A stretch of DNA of 8,659 nt from Acidimicrobiales bacterium. GTDB taxonomy: Bacteria > Actinomycetota > Acidimicrobiia > Acidimicrobiales > JANYDT01. Of this stretch, positions 1 through 6,956 are shown in pieces. The translations under genes and the position numbers were made by a program. How positions within the stretch are numbered: position 1 is the first letter of the stretch; every line of letters starts with the position of its first letter. The stretch is from positions 1 to 8,659 of the forward strand of contig JANYHQ010000445.1 of NCBI GenBank assembly GCA_025358985.1, read 5' to 3'. The notes beneath the pieces were generated by a model, which saw only the letters and a list, made by a program, of their open reading frames with translations, was not told where the DNA came from and did no database searches.

Positions 1-827
1 CGGAAGTCCAATGGACCCTTACGACCGTGACGGCGCTTACGGGCCAGGCGCACCGCCAACTTGCGGGTGAGCGGGTAGATGGCCTTACGCAGCGACACCA
101 TCTCTTCGCGCGTGGCATGCATGAAGTCCACGTCTTCGGGCAACGGCTTGCGCAGTGTGCGGGCCATGGCCTCGGCACCACGATCGGCCACCAACCGGCG
201 CCGGATCTCTGCCTCGATTTCTTGGCGCATCTGGGTTATCCGACTCTCGAACTCGTCACGTTCGAGGCGCTCCTCCAACCCGGTGAGCTCTCCCCCGGCC
301 TGCTCCTTGGATGACTCCATGAGCTTGTCCAGCATGCCTTCCAGATCCAGGTTGCGTAGGGTGCGGTAGAGGTAATAGGTACCACCCACCGGGCGTCCCG
401 GCTCCATACCACTGAAGCGCGTCACTGCTGCTTTGGCCAACGCCCGCATCATCATCTGATCGGCGTTCAGCAGTGCGTTGTACAGCATCTGGGCCAACTC
501 TTCGGGGGTGAGCCCGTCCATGCCGCCCCCACCATCCTGGCCGGGCATACCGGGTGACTGGTTGGCGTCACCCTGCTGGTCGGGGTCGCCATCGGCTGCG
601 CCAGTAGGGGCGTTACGCAAGCTGAAGTACACCTCGAACACCGTTTCGAACGCCCGATAATGCTGTTGGTTCTTCACCAGTGTGCAACCCAATGCCGCCT
701 TGAATGCCATGCGATCTTCCAGCGGTATCTCCTTCACCGCAGCCATGGAATCGAGGGACTCGGTGAGGCTCACCGGAATTCCAGCGGCTCGCAGTTCGGT
801 GACGAATCCATTCAGAACATCAAGCAT
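1..827 (-). CDS. CoxE-like VWA-domain protein, N-terminal part (runs off left edge)
   Basis: The minus frame opens with ATG at 827-825 and stays open to the window edge (275 full codons), so the C-terminal part is missing. The visible protein begins MLDVLNGFVTELRAAGIPVS, which resembles the N-terminus of CoxE-like proteins (COG3552) paired with MoxR ATPases. A Gly/Pro/Asp/Gln-rich linker spans about residues 74-104. A charged helical region with coiled-coil character spans about 160-225. The basic stretch RKRRHGRKGPLDF near residues 263-275 normally lies just before the von Willebrand A domain, whose MIDAS metal site would lie outside the window. The start is 6 bases after the MoxR stop, with only a weak Shine-Dalgarno (TAGG), so translation is probably coupled. 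Family knowledge: MoxR/VWA pairs act as chaperone-like modules in assembly or metal insertion of partner proteins; the client here is unknown. Family assignment is fairly sure; function is not. Confidence 0.8.
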   Translation of the reverse strand, partial: MLDVLNGFVTELRAAGIPVSLTESLDSMAAVKEIPLEDRMAFKAALGCTLVKNQQHYRAFETVFEVYFSLRNAPTGAADGDPDQQGDANQSPGMPGQDGGGGMDGLTPEELAQMLYNALLNADQMMMRALAKAAVTRFSGMEPGRPVGGTYYLYRTLRNLDLEGMLDKLMESSKEQAGGELTGLEERLERDEFESRITQMRQEIEAEIRRRLVADRGAEAMARTLRKPLPEDVDFMHATREEMVSLRKAIYPLTRKLAVRLARKRRHGRKGPLDF

Positions 828-833
828 GCGCGC

Positions 834-1718
834 CTACTTCTTCTCGTTGCCGAGTTCCTTGGCGGCCTTGGCAATGTCAGTTTGGTACTTCAACAACACG
901 TGAAGTGTTTCTTTGGCTTGCTGGGCATCGATCTCGTTGATGCCCAGCAGCACCAGGGTGCGGGCCCAGTCGATGGTCTCGGAGACACTTGGTGACTTCT
1001 TCAGTTCGATCTGGCGGATGGAGCGCACGATACGCACGATCTGATCGGCGAGGTGCTCATTGATGTCCGGTACCCGGGTGAGCACGATCTCCTTCTCACG
1101 GTCCATCTGCGGGTAGTCGATATGTAAGAACAGGCATCGCCGCTTGAGCGCTTCACTCAGCTCACGGGTGTTGTTGGACGTGAGGAACACGAGTGGGATT
1201 TGCGTGGCCTCCACCGTGCCAAGTTCGGGAATGGAGACCTGATAGTCCGACAGGATCTCGAGCAATAGTGCCTCGGTTTCCACCTCCACCCGGTCCACCT
1301 CGTCGATGAGCAGCACCACCGGCTCCGTGGCCCGGATGGCCTCGAGCAGCGGACGCTCGAGTAGGAACTCCTCACCGAAGATGTCTTCTTCGATGTCAGA
1401 CCAGCTTCCACCTTCACCTTCGGCCACACGTTGGGCCTGGATACGCAACAGTTGCTTCTTGTAATTCCACTCGTACAGCGCCTTGGACTCGTCCAAGCCT
1501 TCGTAGCACTGCAAGCGGATGAGACGGGCCCCGGTCATACGGGCCACCGATTTGGCCAACTCCGTTTTGCCGGTACCGGCGGGCCCTTCCACCAGGATTG
1601 GCTTGCCCAGACGCTCCGCCAAAAACACCACCCCGGCAATGGCATCATCGGCCAGGTAGTTGACCGAACGGAGGCTGTCCCTCACGGCTTGGGGGTTGGC
1701 AAAGCGGGGGGTAGTCAC
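834..1718 (-). CDS. MoxR-family AAA+ ATPase
   Basis: This is a 294-residue ATPase of the MoxR family (COG0714), the normal length for a single AAA+ module. Walker A is GPAGTGKT at residues 45-52, Walker B is VVLLIDE at about 134-140, and a sensor-1 region FLTSNNTRELSEALKRR spans about 178-194, with arginine-finger candidates at R193/R194. A helical lid follows. The open frame continues upstream to 1973, but that extension crosses the putative terminator and the end of the binding-protein gene and reads as low-complexity Arg-rich sequence. I therefore chose the GTG at 1718-1716, which immediately precedes the conserved TTPRFANPQAVRDSL region. A GGAAGGA element lies about 11 bases upstream. The gene ends 6 bases before the CoxE-like gene, forming a typical MoxR/VWA pair in which the ATPase remodels or activates clients with the VWA partner. 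Specific role unknown. Confidence 0.9.
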   Translation of the reverse strand: MTTPRFANPQAVRDSLRSVNYLADDAIAGVVFLAERLGKPILVEGPAGTGKTELAKSVARMTGARLIRLQCYEGLDESKALYEWNYKKQLLRIQAQRVAEGEGGSWSDIEEDIFGEEFLLERPLLEAIRATEPVVLLIDEVDRVEVETEALLLEILSDYQVSIPELGTVEATQIPLVFLTSNNTRELSEALKRRCLFLHIDYPQMDREKEIVLTRVPDINEHLADQIVRIVRSIRQIELKKSPSVSETIDWARTLVLLGINEIDAQQAKETLHVLLKYQTDIAKAAKELGNEKK

Positions 1719-1812
1719 GAACGCTCGGGTCCTTCCGCGCCCTGATGGACGCACATGTCTGTAATTCCGAGCGAGGCACAGGCGGCCCCGCCCGACTGTT
1801 CTGGGCTGACGA

Positions 1813-1842
1813 ACCTTAGGTGCTGCCGCACAGTTGAGTCGA
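1813..1842 (-). promoter_or_regulatory. Candidate promoter of the MoxR/VWA pair
   Basis: On the minus strand a -10-like TAAGGT (1818-1813) fits the actinobacterial TAnnnT pattern. An 18-base spacer separates it from a -35-like TCGACT (1842-1837), which matches 4 of 6 positions of TTGACA. It lies after the hairpin that follows the binding-protein gene and about 95 bases before the MoxR GTG start, a sensible place for an independent promoter. The match was found by eye and could be chance. Confidence 0.35.
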
Positions 1843-1870
1843 TTCCCAAGATTTGCGCGCCGCACGCGAA

Positions 1871-1901
1871 GGAACCCGCCCCATACCCAGGGACGGGTTC
1901 C
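1871..1901 (-). terminator. Hairpin after the substrate-binding protein gene, possible terminator
   Basis: A perfect 8-base inverted repeat (GGAACCCG at 1871-1878, CGGGTTCC at 1894-1901) extends through one C/A mismatch into a further CCC/GGG pairing. This leaves a 7-base loop at 1883-1889. It begins about 40 bases downstream of the binding-protein stop codon. On the minus strand it is followed by TTCGCG and not by a T-run, so it is not a classical intrinsic terminator. Actinobacterial terminators often lack the U-tract, and the hairpin could equally protect the 3' end of the mRNA. It separates the transporter operon from the MoxR/VWA pair. Confidence 0.5.
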
Positions 1902-1939
1902 GTTCAGCTCACCATGACGCAGGCGTAAACCCGAGGGGC

Positions 1940-3352
1940 CTACCTGAATTGCTTGGCTGCCTCTGACTGCCATGGCTTGATGAGCTTGAGTCCTCCAGGA
2001 GTGGAGATGTCCACGCCGTAGATGAAGCTGCTCGATGGTGCCACTCGAGACGCCGGATCCCCGTAATTCCAGTCCGGGTACATTCCGTCCTGCTTCACCG
2101 TGCCGAGCGATCCCAGAGCTGTCTTCATGCCAGCTTTGCTGAGGTCATTGAGCGCCACTGCCTTCTCCAGCAGTGCCACTACCGTTCTGGCCTGGGCGTA
2201 GCCCCACTCCGTGGCCGGGTTGGGATTGCCAATCTGCTCCGGGGCGTACTTGCGCAGATCTGCCATATGCGGTTTCATACCAGCCACTGATTCATCACCC
2301 CACTGGGATCCGTCGGCGGCAATGAACACCTGCTTGCCGAACTGAGCCGAGTTGGCCGGAATCACCGAGCGCGACGCAAATGACGGTGATGGGCCCAAGA
2401 TGATGGGGAAGTAGTCAAGTTTGGCCGTCTCGGACAACAGCGGCGGCATCTGTGCTTCACCAGAAATGGTGGCCACCACAACATCGCAGCCAGCAGCCTT
2501 GAGTTGCTGAGCCTGGGCCGGACCGGTGGATGTCTTGAACTTTCCGCCGACCTTGAAACCAAGTTTCGACGCGGCGAAGGTGAAGCCCTCTTCTCCGGCG
2601 TCACCGAAGGGATTGTTGGCCAGTGACAGCGCGCAGAACGTCTTGCCTGCTTGACCGCCTTCTTTGATGGACCAGTCGATGACGTTGGTGACCTGACCTT
2701 GGTAGGTGGCACCAATGGGCAGGATGTTGGGGTTCTTCACCCATGCCGCGTCCAACGAGATGGGCGAACCAACCAGATTGTCCTCAGCGAGTGACTTCAC
2801 CAACGTTTGGGTCAACGGCGTGCCGTAGATCTGGCCGATCATGACCACGTTGTTCTTGATCTCGGCATACGCCTTGACGGCCTCTGAGGGCGTGTAATAC
2901 GTCTCTTTGAAGTCGACGTCTACCTTGTACTTTCCGGCAACTCCGCCGGCCGCATTGACCCGGCTGATGTAGGCGTTGAAGCCCGCCGTGAGCGCCTTAC
3001 CTCCGTCGGCGAAGCTACGACTGGCAGGAAATTGGTCATTGACGGACACATTGCCCAGATAACCGACGCGGATGGTGCTGCCGTCGAATCCGGGGACCTT
3101 GGCCAGGCCCGCAGGAGTGGGTGCGGCGGTGGCGCCGGGTGCGGGAGCGGCAGTGGTGACGGGGGCCGCAGCGGCCACGTACACCCGCTTCTTGCCAACC
3201 GCCGTGCACGTGAGGCCGGAGACCACGACGCCCAGTTTTTTGCATGACTGGCCGGCCTTCGGGGGTTTGGCGGCGGCGAAAGCAGGCAGGGCAGGCAAGA
3301 CGAGCGCCCCCACGGCTCCCAGCACCACGGCTGTTTTGATCGATCGTTTCAT
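1940..3352 (-). CDS. Secreted substrate-binding protein of HAAT/LIV ABC transporter (type I periplasmic-binding fold)
   Basis: This 470-residue protein captures the ligand outside the membrane and delivers it to LivH/LivM. Residues 1-27 form a Sec signal peptide (KRSIK, a hydrophobic core, then PAFA before AAKPP). There is no lipobox cysteine, so it does not look like the usual lipoprotein of a Gram-positive cell. A small module with Cys37 and Cys49, ending GKKRVYV, follows, and then an Ala/Pro/Thr linker at about 60-84. The binding domain starts near residue 92 (STIRVGYLG) and has the Peripla_BP_6 layout, including FNAYISRVNAAGG at about 125-137 and the lobe segment NPFGDAGEEGF at 247-257. 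Two further cysteines lie at 240 and 289. The ATG at 3352 has AGGA 10 bases upstream. The gene stands 120 bases after livM, unlike the overlapping genes before it, which may allow separate, higher expression. Ligand unknown; livK-like by position only. Confidence 0.9.
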   Translation of the reverse strand: MKRSIKTAVVLGAVGALVLPALPAFAAAKPPKAGQSCKKLGVVVSGLTCTAVGKKRVYVAAAAPVTTAAPAPGATAAPTPAGLAKVPGFDGSTIRVGYLGNVSVNDQFPASRSFADGGKALTAGFNAYISRVNAAGGVAGKYKVDVDFKETYYTPSEAVKAYAEIKNNVVMIGQIYGTPLTQTLVKSLAEDNLVGSPISLDAAWVKNPNILPIGATYQGQVTNVIDWSIKEGGQAGKTFCALSLANNPFGDAGEEGFTFAASKLGFKVGGKFKTSTGPAQAQQLKAAGCDVVVATISGEAQMPPLLSETAKLDYFPIILGPSPSFASRSVIPANSAQFGKQVFIAADGSQWGDESVAGMKPHMADLRKYAPEQIGNPNPATEWGYAQARTVVALLEKAVALNDLSKAGMKTALGSLGTVKQDGMYPDWNYGDPASRVAPSSSFIYGVDISTPGGLKLIKPWQSEAAKQFR

Positions 3353-3472
3353 GGCAATACATTCCTAACTGGAGGTGAAGTGGGTGAGAAACCGGCGGAG
3401 AGGATGTGACTTGGGTAACAGTTCCTTGAATTCATCTTGACATACCGAGTTGGGCTTTGGGCTGAACATCGA
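3353..3472 (-). other. 120-base leader between livM and the binding-protein gene
   Basis: This is the only real gap inside the transporter cluster. On the transcribed strand the half nearest the gene is pyrimidine-rich (3371-3405) and contains TCACCTCC (3378-3371). The presumed Shine-Dalgarno AGGA is at 3366-3363. I found no convincing -10/-35 pair on the minus strand (the best hexamer is TATGTC, near 3441, without a partner) and no strong hairpin. Whether the gene has its own promoter cannot be settled by eye. Confidence 0.4.
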
Positions 3473-4744
3473 TCAGGAAGCAAACGGCCACGCGCTGAAG
3501 AAGCGTTTGATTCGGCCCCATAGCCCGGCTAAGCCCGCCGGGAAGTACACCAGGAACAGCACCAGCAGCAGGCCGTAGATGAGTGAGGAGAAGATGTCCA
3601 GCGTGAGGCCGCGTTTGGCCGGATCGATCTGCACCAGAGGAAGATGCTGGAGCAAAGGCTTGGCTGAGTCGATGGCGTCTTTGACCATGGCGATGCCGAT
3701 GGCGCCGAGCACCGAGCCGTACACACTGCCCACGCCACCCACCACGATCATGGCGATGAACAGGATGGAGAAATCGAGGCCAAAACTCCCGGGCTGGACA
3801 CTGCCCAGGTAACTGGCATAGAGCGCACCGGCAACCGCGGCGAACGCGCCAGAGACCGCAAAGGCCCATGTCTTGGTGTACATCTGAGGCACACCAATGA
3901 TCTCGGCCGAAAGATCCCGGTCGCGAACGGCCATCATGGCGCGGCCCTGTCGGGAGCGCAGCAGGTTGCGTCCGAGGACCACTGCGATGGCGGCAAACAC
4001 CCAGCACAGCCAGAAATAGCCTTGATTCTTGGTGAGGAAAAATGTGTCGAAGAATGAGGTGGATCCACCGTCATTGAAACGAATGCTCTTTCCGGGCCAG
4101 ATGGTGAACACGAATCCAGGGAGATCGTTGCGCGGGTTGCTGTCACCGCCGGTGAAACTGACCCAGTTCCGGGCCACATGCTCAGCTAGGAACACCAGCA
4201 GCAGCGAAACCATGGCCAGGTAGTTGCCCCGCAATCGCAAGGCAAAAGGCCCAACCGCAGCGCTCACCGCAGCACCGAGTACACCAGCGATGACTACCCA
4301 CAACACGCCAGGAAGATGCTTGCCGCCAACGGTGAGGTCTTGGCCAAAATACCCGATGGAGTAGGCCCCCAACGAGATGAATCCAGAGTGCCCCAACGAC
4401 ACCTGTCCGGTGTTGCCGATGAGCAAGTTCATGCCTATGGCACCCACGGTGTAGATGGCCGCGTACACGCCAACCACCAACCACTTCTCGTTCAACGGCA
4501 AACCCGGGATGAGTTGATTGGGTAGGTGGAACTTTCCGTAGCCAATCCAGGAGAACCCCACCGGCGCACTGATGAACAGCAACGCGAACAGTGCCAGGCC
4601 CACCTTGGAGCCGGTGGTGTGGAACCGCCGATGCTCGTTGGCATACGACACCACCAGCGCGTGGGCGCGATCGCGTTGAGCCCAGATGAACAGCGCCCCC
4701 AGGCCCACAGCCAGGGCGATGAGGGTGGCAATGGCGCCCGACAT
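3473..4744 (-). CDS. livM: LivM-family permease of HAAT ABC transporter
   Basis: This 423-residue integral membrane protein is one of the two permease subunits, close in length to E. coli LivM. Family hallmarks include GNTGQVSLGHSGFISLGAYS at residues 110-129, LRLRGNYLAMVSLLL at 170-184, and the cytoplasmic loop GRAMMAVRDRDLSAEIIGV at 267-285 that contacts the ATPase. Several hydrophobic segments follow, including FIAMIVVGGVGSVYGSVLGA at 329-348 and one ending YFPAGLAGLWG. There are extra N-terminal hydrophobic segments at about 3-21 and 47-66. The frame is open to 4834, but the extension lies wholly inside livH. The ATG at 4744 shares one base with the livH TGA (TGATG) and has GGAG 6 bases upstream at 4754-4751, so this start is chosen. 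The last codon is followed by the 120-base leader of the binding-protein gene. Confidence 0.95.
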   Translation of the reverse strand: MSGAIATLIALAVGLGALFIWAQRDRAHALVVSYANEHRRFHTTGSKVGLALFALLFISAPVGFSWIGYGKFHLPNQLIPGLPLNEKWLVVGVYAAIYTVGAIGMNLLIGNTGQVSLGHSGFISLGAYSIGYFGQDLTVGGKHLPGVLWVVIAGVLGAAVSAAVGPFALRLRGNYLAMVSLLLVFLAEHVARNWVSFTGGDSNPRNDLPGFVFTIWPGKSIRFNDGGSTSFFDTFFLTKNQGYFWLCWVFAAIAVVLGRNLLRSRQGRAMMAVRDRDLSAEIIGVPQMYTKTWAFAVSGAFAAVAGALYASYLGSVQPGSFGLDFSILFIAMIVVGGVGSVYGSVLGAIGIAMVKDAIDSAKPLLQHLPLVQIDPAKRGLTLDIFSSLIYGLLLVLFLVYFPAGLAGLWGRIKRFFSAWPFAS

Positions 4745-5688
4745 CAGACTCTCCGCACTTCTTTGGTGCCGAACAACCCCGAAGGACGGAACAACAAGAT
4801 GATGATCATCAAGATGAACGGCGTGAGACGCCAAAAGTCGTGACCCACATAGCGATAGATGTTTTCCTCATAGGTGGCTGACAGCGATTGCACGATGCCG
4901 ATGATGAGACCGCCGAGTACCGCACCCTCAGGGGAGTCGACACCACCGAGGACGATGGCCGGGAATCCGACCAACGCAAACGCCGACAGGCTGGGGCTCA
5001 CTTGGGTGGCCACGCTGCCGGCACCCGATGCCAACAACGTCCCCGCCAAGGCGGCCAGCGCACACGACATGGCCCACGACGCCCCGAAGATGAGGTTTGG
5101 ACTGATGCCCTGGGCGATGGCCGCTTCTTGGTCGAAGGCGGTGGCCTTCATCGCGGTACCCAGTTTGCTCCTCTGGAATCCAAAGAAGAACACCAGTGCA
5201 ATGACCGCCACAACTGCCAGCGTGAAAAAGTCGATGTGCTTGATGGGCACACCACCCACCTTGGAGAATTTGTCACCGAACGGAGTGTTGAGATTGACGG
5301 GGCTAGTACCCCACACCACGTTCATGATTGCCCCGAGCACCACCGCCACACCGAGGGTAGCCATGATGACGGCAAACACTGGCTTGCCTCGGAACCGACG
5401 GATAACTGTGACTTCCAACATCCAGCCGATAGCAGCCAGGGTGAGCATCGACAGCACAATGGCCACGAAGTACGGCAGGCGCAGTAGTGACGGCGGGTTG
5501 TTGAAATTCACCCCTCGAATGGGGCCGCTGAAGAGATAGGAAATGTAAGCACCCAACGCCAACAATCCGCCTTGGGCGAAGTTCAGCGTGTGCGTGGCGC
5601 GGTAGATGATGACGAAACCCAATGCTATGAGTGCATAGATTCCTCCAAGAGTGACTCCCGAAACCAACCCGTTGAGAAATTGGGTCAT
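4744..5688 (-). CDS. livH: LivH-family permease of HAAT ABC transporter
   Basis: This 314-residue permease pairs with LivM to form the transmembrane path. It opens with the family signature FLNGLVSGVTLGGIYALIAL, then IIYRATHTLNFAQGGLLALG at 27-46. The ATPase-coupling loop FQRSKLGTAMKATAFDQEAA lies at 171-190 with GI just after, and GFPAIVLGGVDSPEGAVLGG is at 241-260. The C-terminal RPSGLFG motif at 301-307 is also typical. About eight hydrophobic segments are visible. The start ATG at 5688 overlaps the upstream stop by 4 bases (ATGA), and a strong GGAGG at 5700-5696 sits 7 bases away, inside the 3' end of the acyl-CoA-synthetase-like gene. Coupled translation with that gene is therefore likely. 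Confidence 0.96.
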   Translation of the reverse strand: MTQFLNGLVSGVTLGGIYALIALGFVIIYRATHTLNFAQGGLLALGAYISYLFSGPIRGVNFNNPPSLLRLPYFVAIVLSMLTLAAIGWMLEVTVIRRFRGKPVFAVIMATLGVAVVLGAIMNVVWGTSPVNLNTPFGDKFSKVGGVPIKHIDFFTLAVVAVIALVFFFGFQRSKLGTAMKATAFDQEAAIAQGISPNLIFGASWAMSCALAALAGTLLASGAGSVATQVSPSLSAFALVGFPAIVLGGVDSPEGAVLGGLIIGIVQSLSATYEENIYRYVGHDFWRLTPFILMIIILLFRPSGLFGTKEVRRV

Positions 5689-6956
5689 ACCGAAACCTCC
5701 GTGGCTAGGGCGCGATTCATCAGTGGACTGGACATGACCATGACTGGGACATCCAACGCGCCGAGGAGTTGACCGGATGTACCGAGGGCCTCAGTCGTGA
5801 CCACCGCGCGACAGCGCGACAGGCCGTAACGCCGGCGCAGTGGGCCGGCCACCCCTCTTCCAGACAATGCCAGCGCAACGCCCACCGCCGCCATGATCAG
5901 CGCCAAGACAACCATCCGCAGCACGTCGTTGACCTTCACCGACAACAGCAACCACGACGCCGCGGCGACAGTTGCAACAACGCCGGCAACAAGGGTGGGG
6001 GAAATGGACCGCCCGTTGTGCAATTGCGCCGATGGTTCGCGTCGCGACAGGCCTCGATCCAGTGCCAGCCGTTTGATCCCCCTGCTTGCCGCCCGTTGAC
6101 GACCTACATCAGCGGCCAGCGAATCCGCCCACGCGGGAGTGGCCAGAACGATGTGAGGTTGGACGTGGCGGACCCCTACCGACGTTGGTCCGGCCGGTCC
6201 AAAGTGAAGCGAGGCTCCCCGCGAAAGTGCACCGCCCATGGCCAGCGCATGTTCCAGTGGATCAGCCAGCGAACCTTGCGGGGCCAAGGCATCATGGGCG
6301 GTGACGACCAGCGCAGTCATCACCGTTTCGCAGTGCAACAACACATCTCGATGGGTACGTTGCTCAACTCGATCACCCATCACCACTGACTGCGCCAGTG
6401 CGTCGGCGTTGAGACTGTGAGCTTGGGCCTCCCACTGGGTGGGGTTGCCCGGAGCCGCCACCAGTTGTGCCAGGCCGATGACCCCGTGCTCATCAGGCTC
6501 ATCCAGGTGGTTGAGGTAGCGCATACCTCGGCTGGCGCACACCACGATGTGGCGAACCGAGGGAACAGAGGCTCGATCGTCTTGGATCTTGTCGTACTGC
6601 TCTTGGTCCCCGGCGATCACCACCACCGCACCGGCGATTCGCAGCGCGCTGCGAAGCGTTGACTCCCCCACCGAAGGGTCGAGGCCGAGGACCACTGCTC
6701 CAATGCCGAGGGCGCCAAGTTCGGCGGTGAACCACTCTTCGCCTTCGGTGGTGACAATGGCTACGACCTCGCCCACCCGTACCCCCAAGTGCTGGAGCCC
6801 AGCCCCGATGGCGCCAGCCTTGTCCCGAAGGCCCTCCCACGTGACCTCGTTCCAGATGCCGTGGCCGAACCAGCGGTACGCGACGTCCGCAGCATTCGTG
6901 CGCGCACGTTCCACGAGCAACGCCGGCAACGACGTCGCGGTGCTGACCCCACTCAC
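5685..6956 (-). CDS. Degenerate, membrane-anchored acyl-CoA synthetase (FadD)-like protein; probable pseudoenzyme
   Basis: This intact 423-codon frame starts with GTG at 6956-6954, overlaps the livG stop by 4 bases (GTGA), and has GGGAG 7 bases upstream (6968-6964). Residues about 8-185 look like the N-terminal part of FadD/ANL synthetases: LPALLVERARTNAADVAYRW, NEVTWEGLRDKAGAIGAGL, GEEWFTAELGALGIGAVVLG, and DQEQYDKI at 117-124. After NADALAQ (183-189), where the ATP-binding TSGTTGxPKG loop belongs, the sequence reads SVVMGDRVEQRTHRDVL, with no Ser/Thr/Gly-rich loop. VRHVQPHIVLATPAWADSLA (262-281) matches the 'P-T-x-F-x-x-V-P-R-x-W' area. Two hydrophobic helices follow at about 320-340 and 345-366. 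Then LRRRYGLSRCRAVVTTEALG (373-392) matches the stretch before YGxTE, but YGxTE is absent (MSSPLMN), and the C-terminal domain of a ~600-residue enzyme is missing. Adenylation is therefore unlikely; this is my inference. Flanking coupled genes suggest a transporter accessory role. True function unknown. Confidence 0.75.
   Translation of the reverse strand: MSGVSTATSLPALLVERARTNAADVAYRWFGHGIWNEVTWEGLRDKAGAIGAGLQHLGVRVGEVVAIVTTEGEEWFTAELGALGIGAVVLGLDPSVGESTLRSALRIAGAVVVIAGDQEQYDKIQDDRASVPSVRHIVVCASRGMRYLNHLDEPDEHGVIGLAQLVAAPGNPTQWEAQAHSLNADALAQSVVMGDRVEQRTHRDVLLHCETVMTALVVTAHDALAPQGSLADPLEHALAMGGALSRGASLHFGPAGPTSVGVRHVQPHIVLATPAWADSLAADVGRQRAASRGIKRLALDRGLSRREPSAQLHNGRSISPTLVAGVVATVAAASWLLLSVKVNDVLRMVVLALIMAAVGVALALSGRGVAGPLRRRYGLSRCRAVVTTEALGTSGQLLGALDVPVMVMSSPLMNRALATEVSV

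Noticed and set aside
1719..1973. N-terminal extension of the MoxR ATPase to 1973
   Set aside because: It would read through the hairpin at 1871-1901 and into the 3' end of the binding-protein gene, and encodes Arg/Gly-rich sequence without MoxR similarity; the GTG at 1718 has a plausible ribosome-binding site.
3032..3368. Plus-strand Gly/Ala-rich frames opposite the binding-protein N-terminus
   Set aside because: They mirror the Ala/Pro/Thr linker and signal peptide codons of the real gene and show no ribosome-binding site or domain.
3438..3443. Perfect TTGACA (-35 consensus) on the plus strand after livM
   Set aside because: No -10-like hexamer lies 16-18 bases downstream, and no plus-strand gene follows; it is probably chance.
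4745..4834. 30-residue N-terminal extension of LivM
   Set aside because: It lies entirely within livH in another frame and is His/Val-rich; the ATG at 4744 overlaps the livH stop and has GGAG at the right distance.
4874..5539. Plus-strand open frames of about 200 codons opposite livH
   Set aside because: They lie antisense to a clear LivH gene; the translations have no recognisable domain and are what G/C-rich coding DNA produces on the opposite strand.
5769..6389. Plus-strand open frame opposite the synthetase-like gene (206 codons)
   Set aside because: The Arg/Gln/His-rich translation lacks any family signal, while the minus-strand frame shows FadD resemblance and proper coupling to its neighbours.
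5685..6956. The synthetase-like gene as a simple frameshifted pseudogene or assembly error
   Set aside because: Family resemblance on both sides of the lost P-loop is in the same frame, there is no internal stop, both ends show coupled overlaps with Shine-Dalgarno sites, and no C-terminal domain remnant follows in any frame because livH starts immediately.
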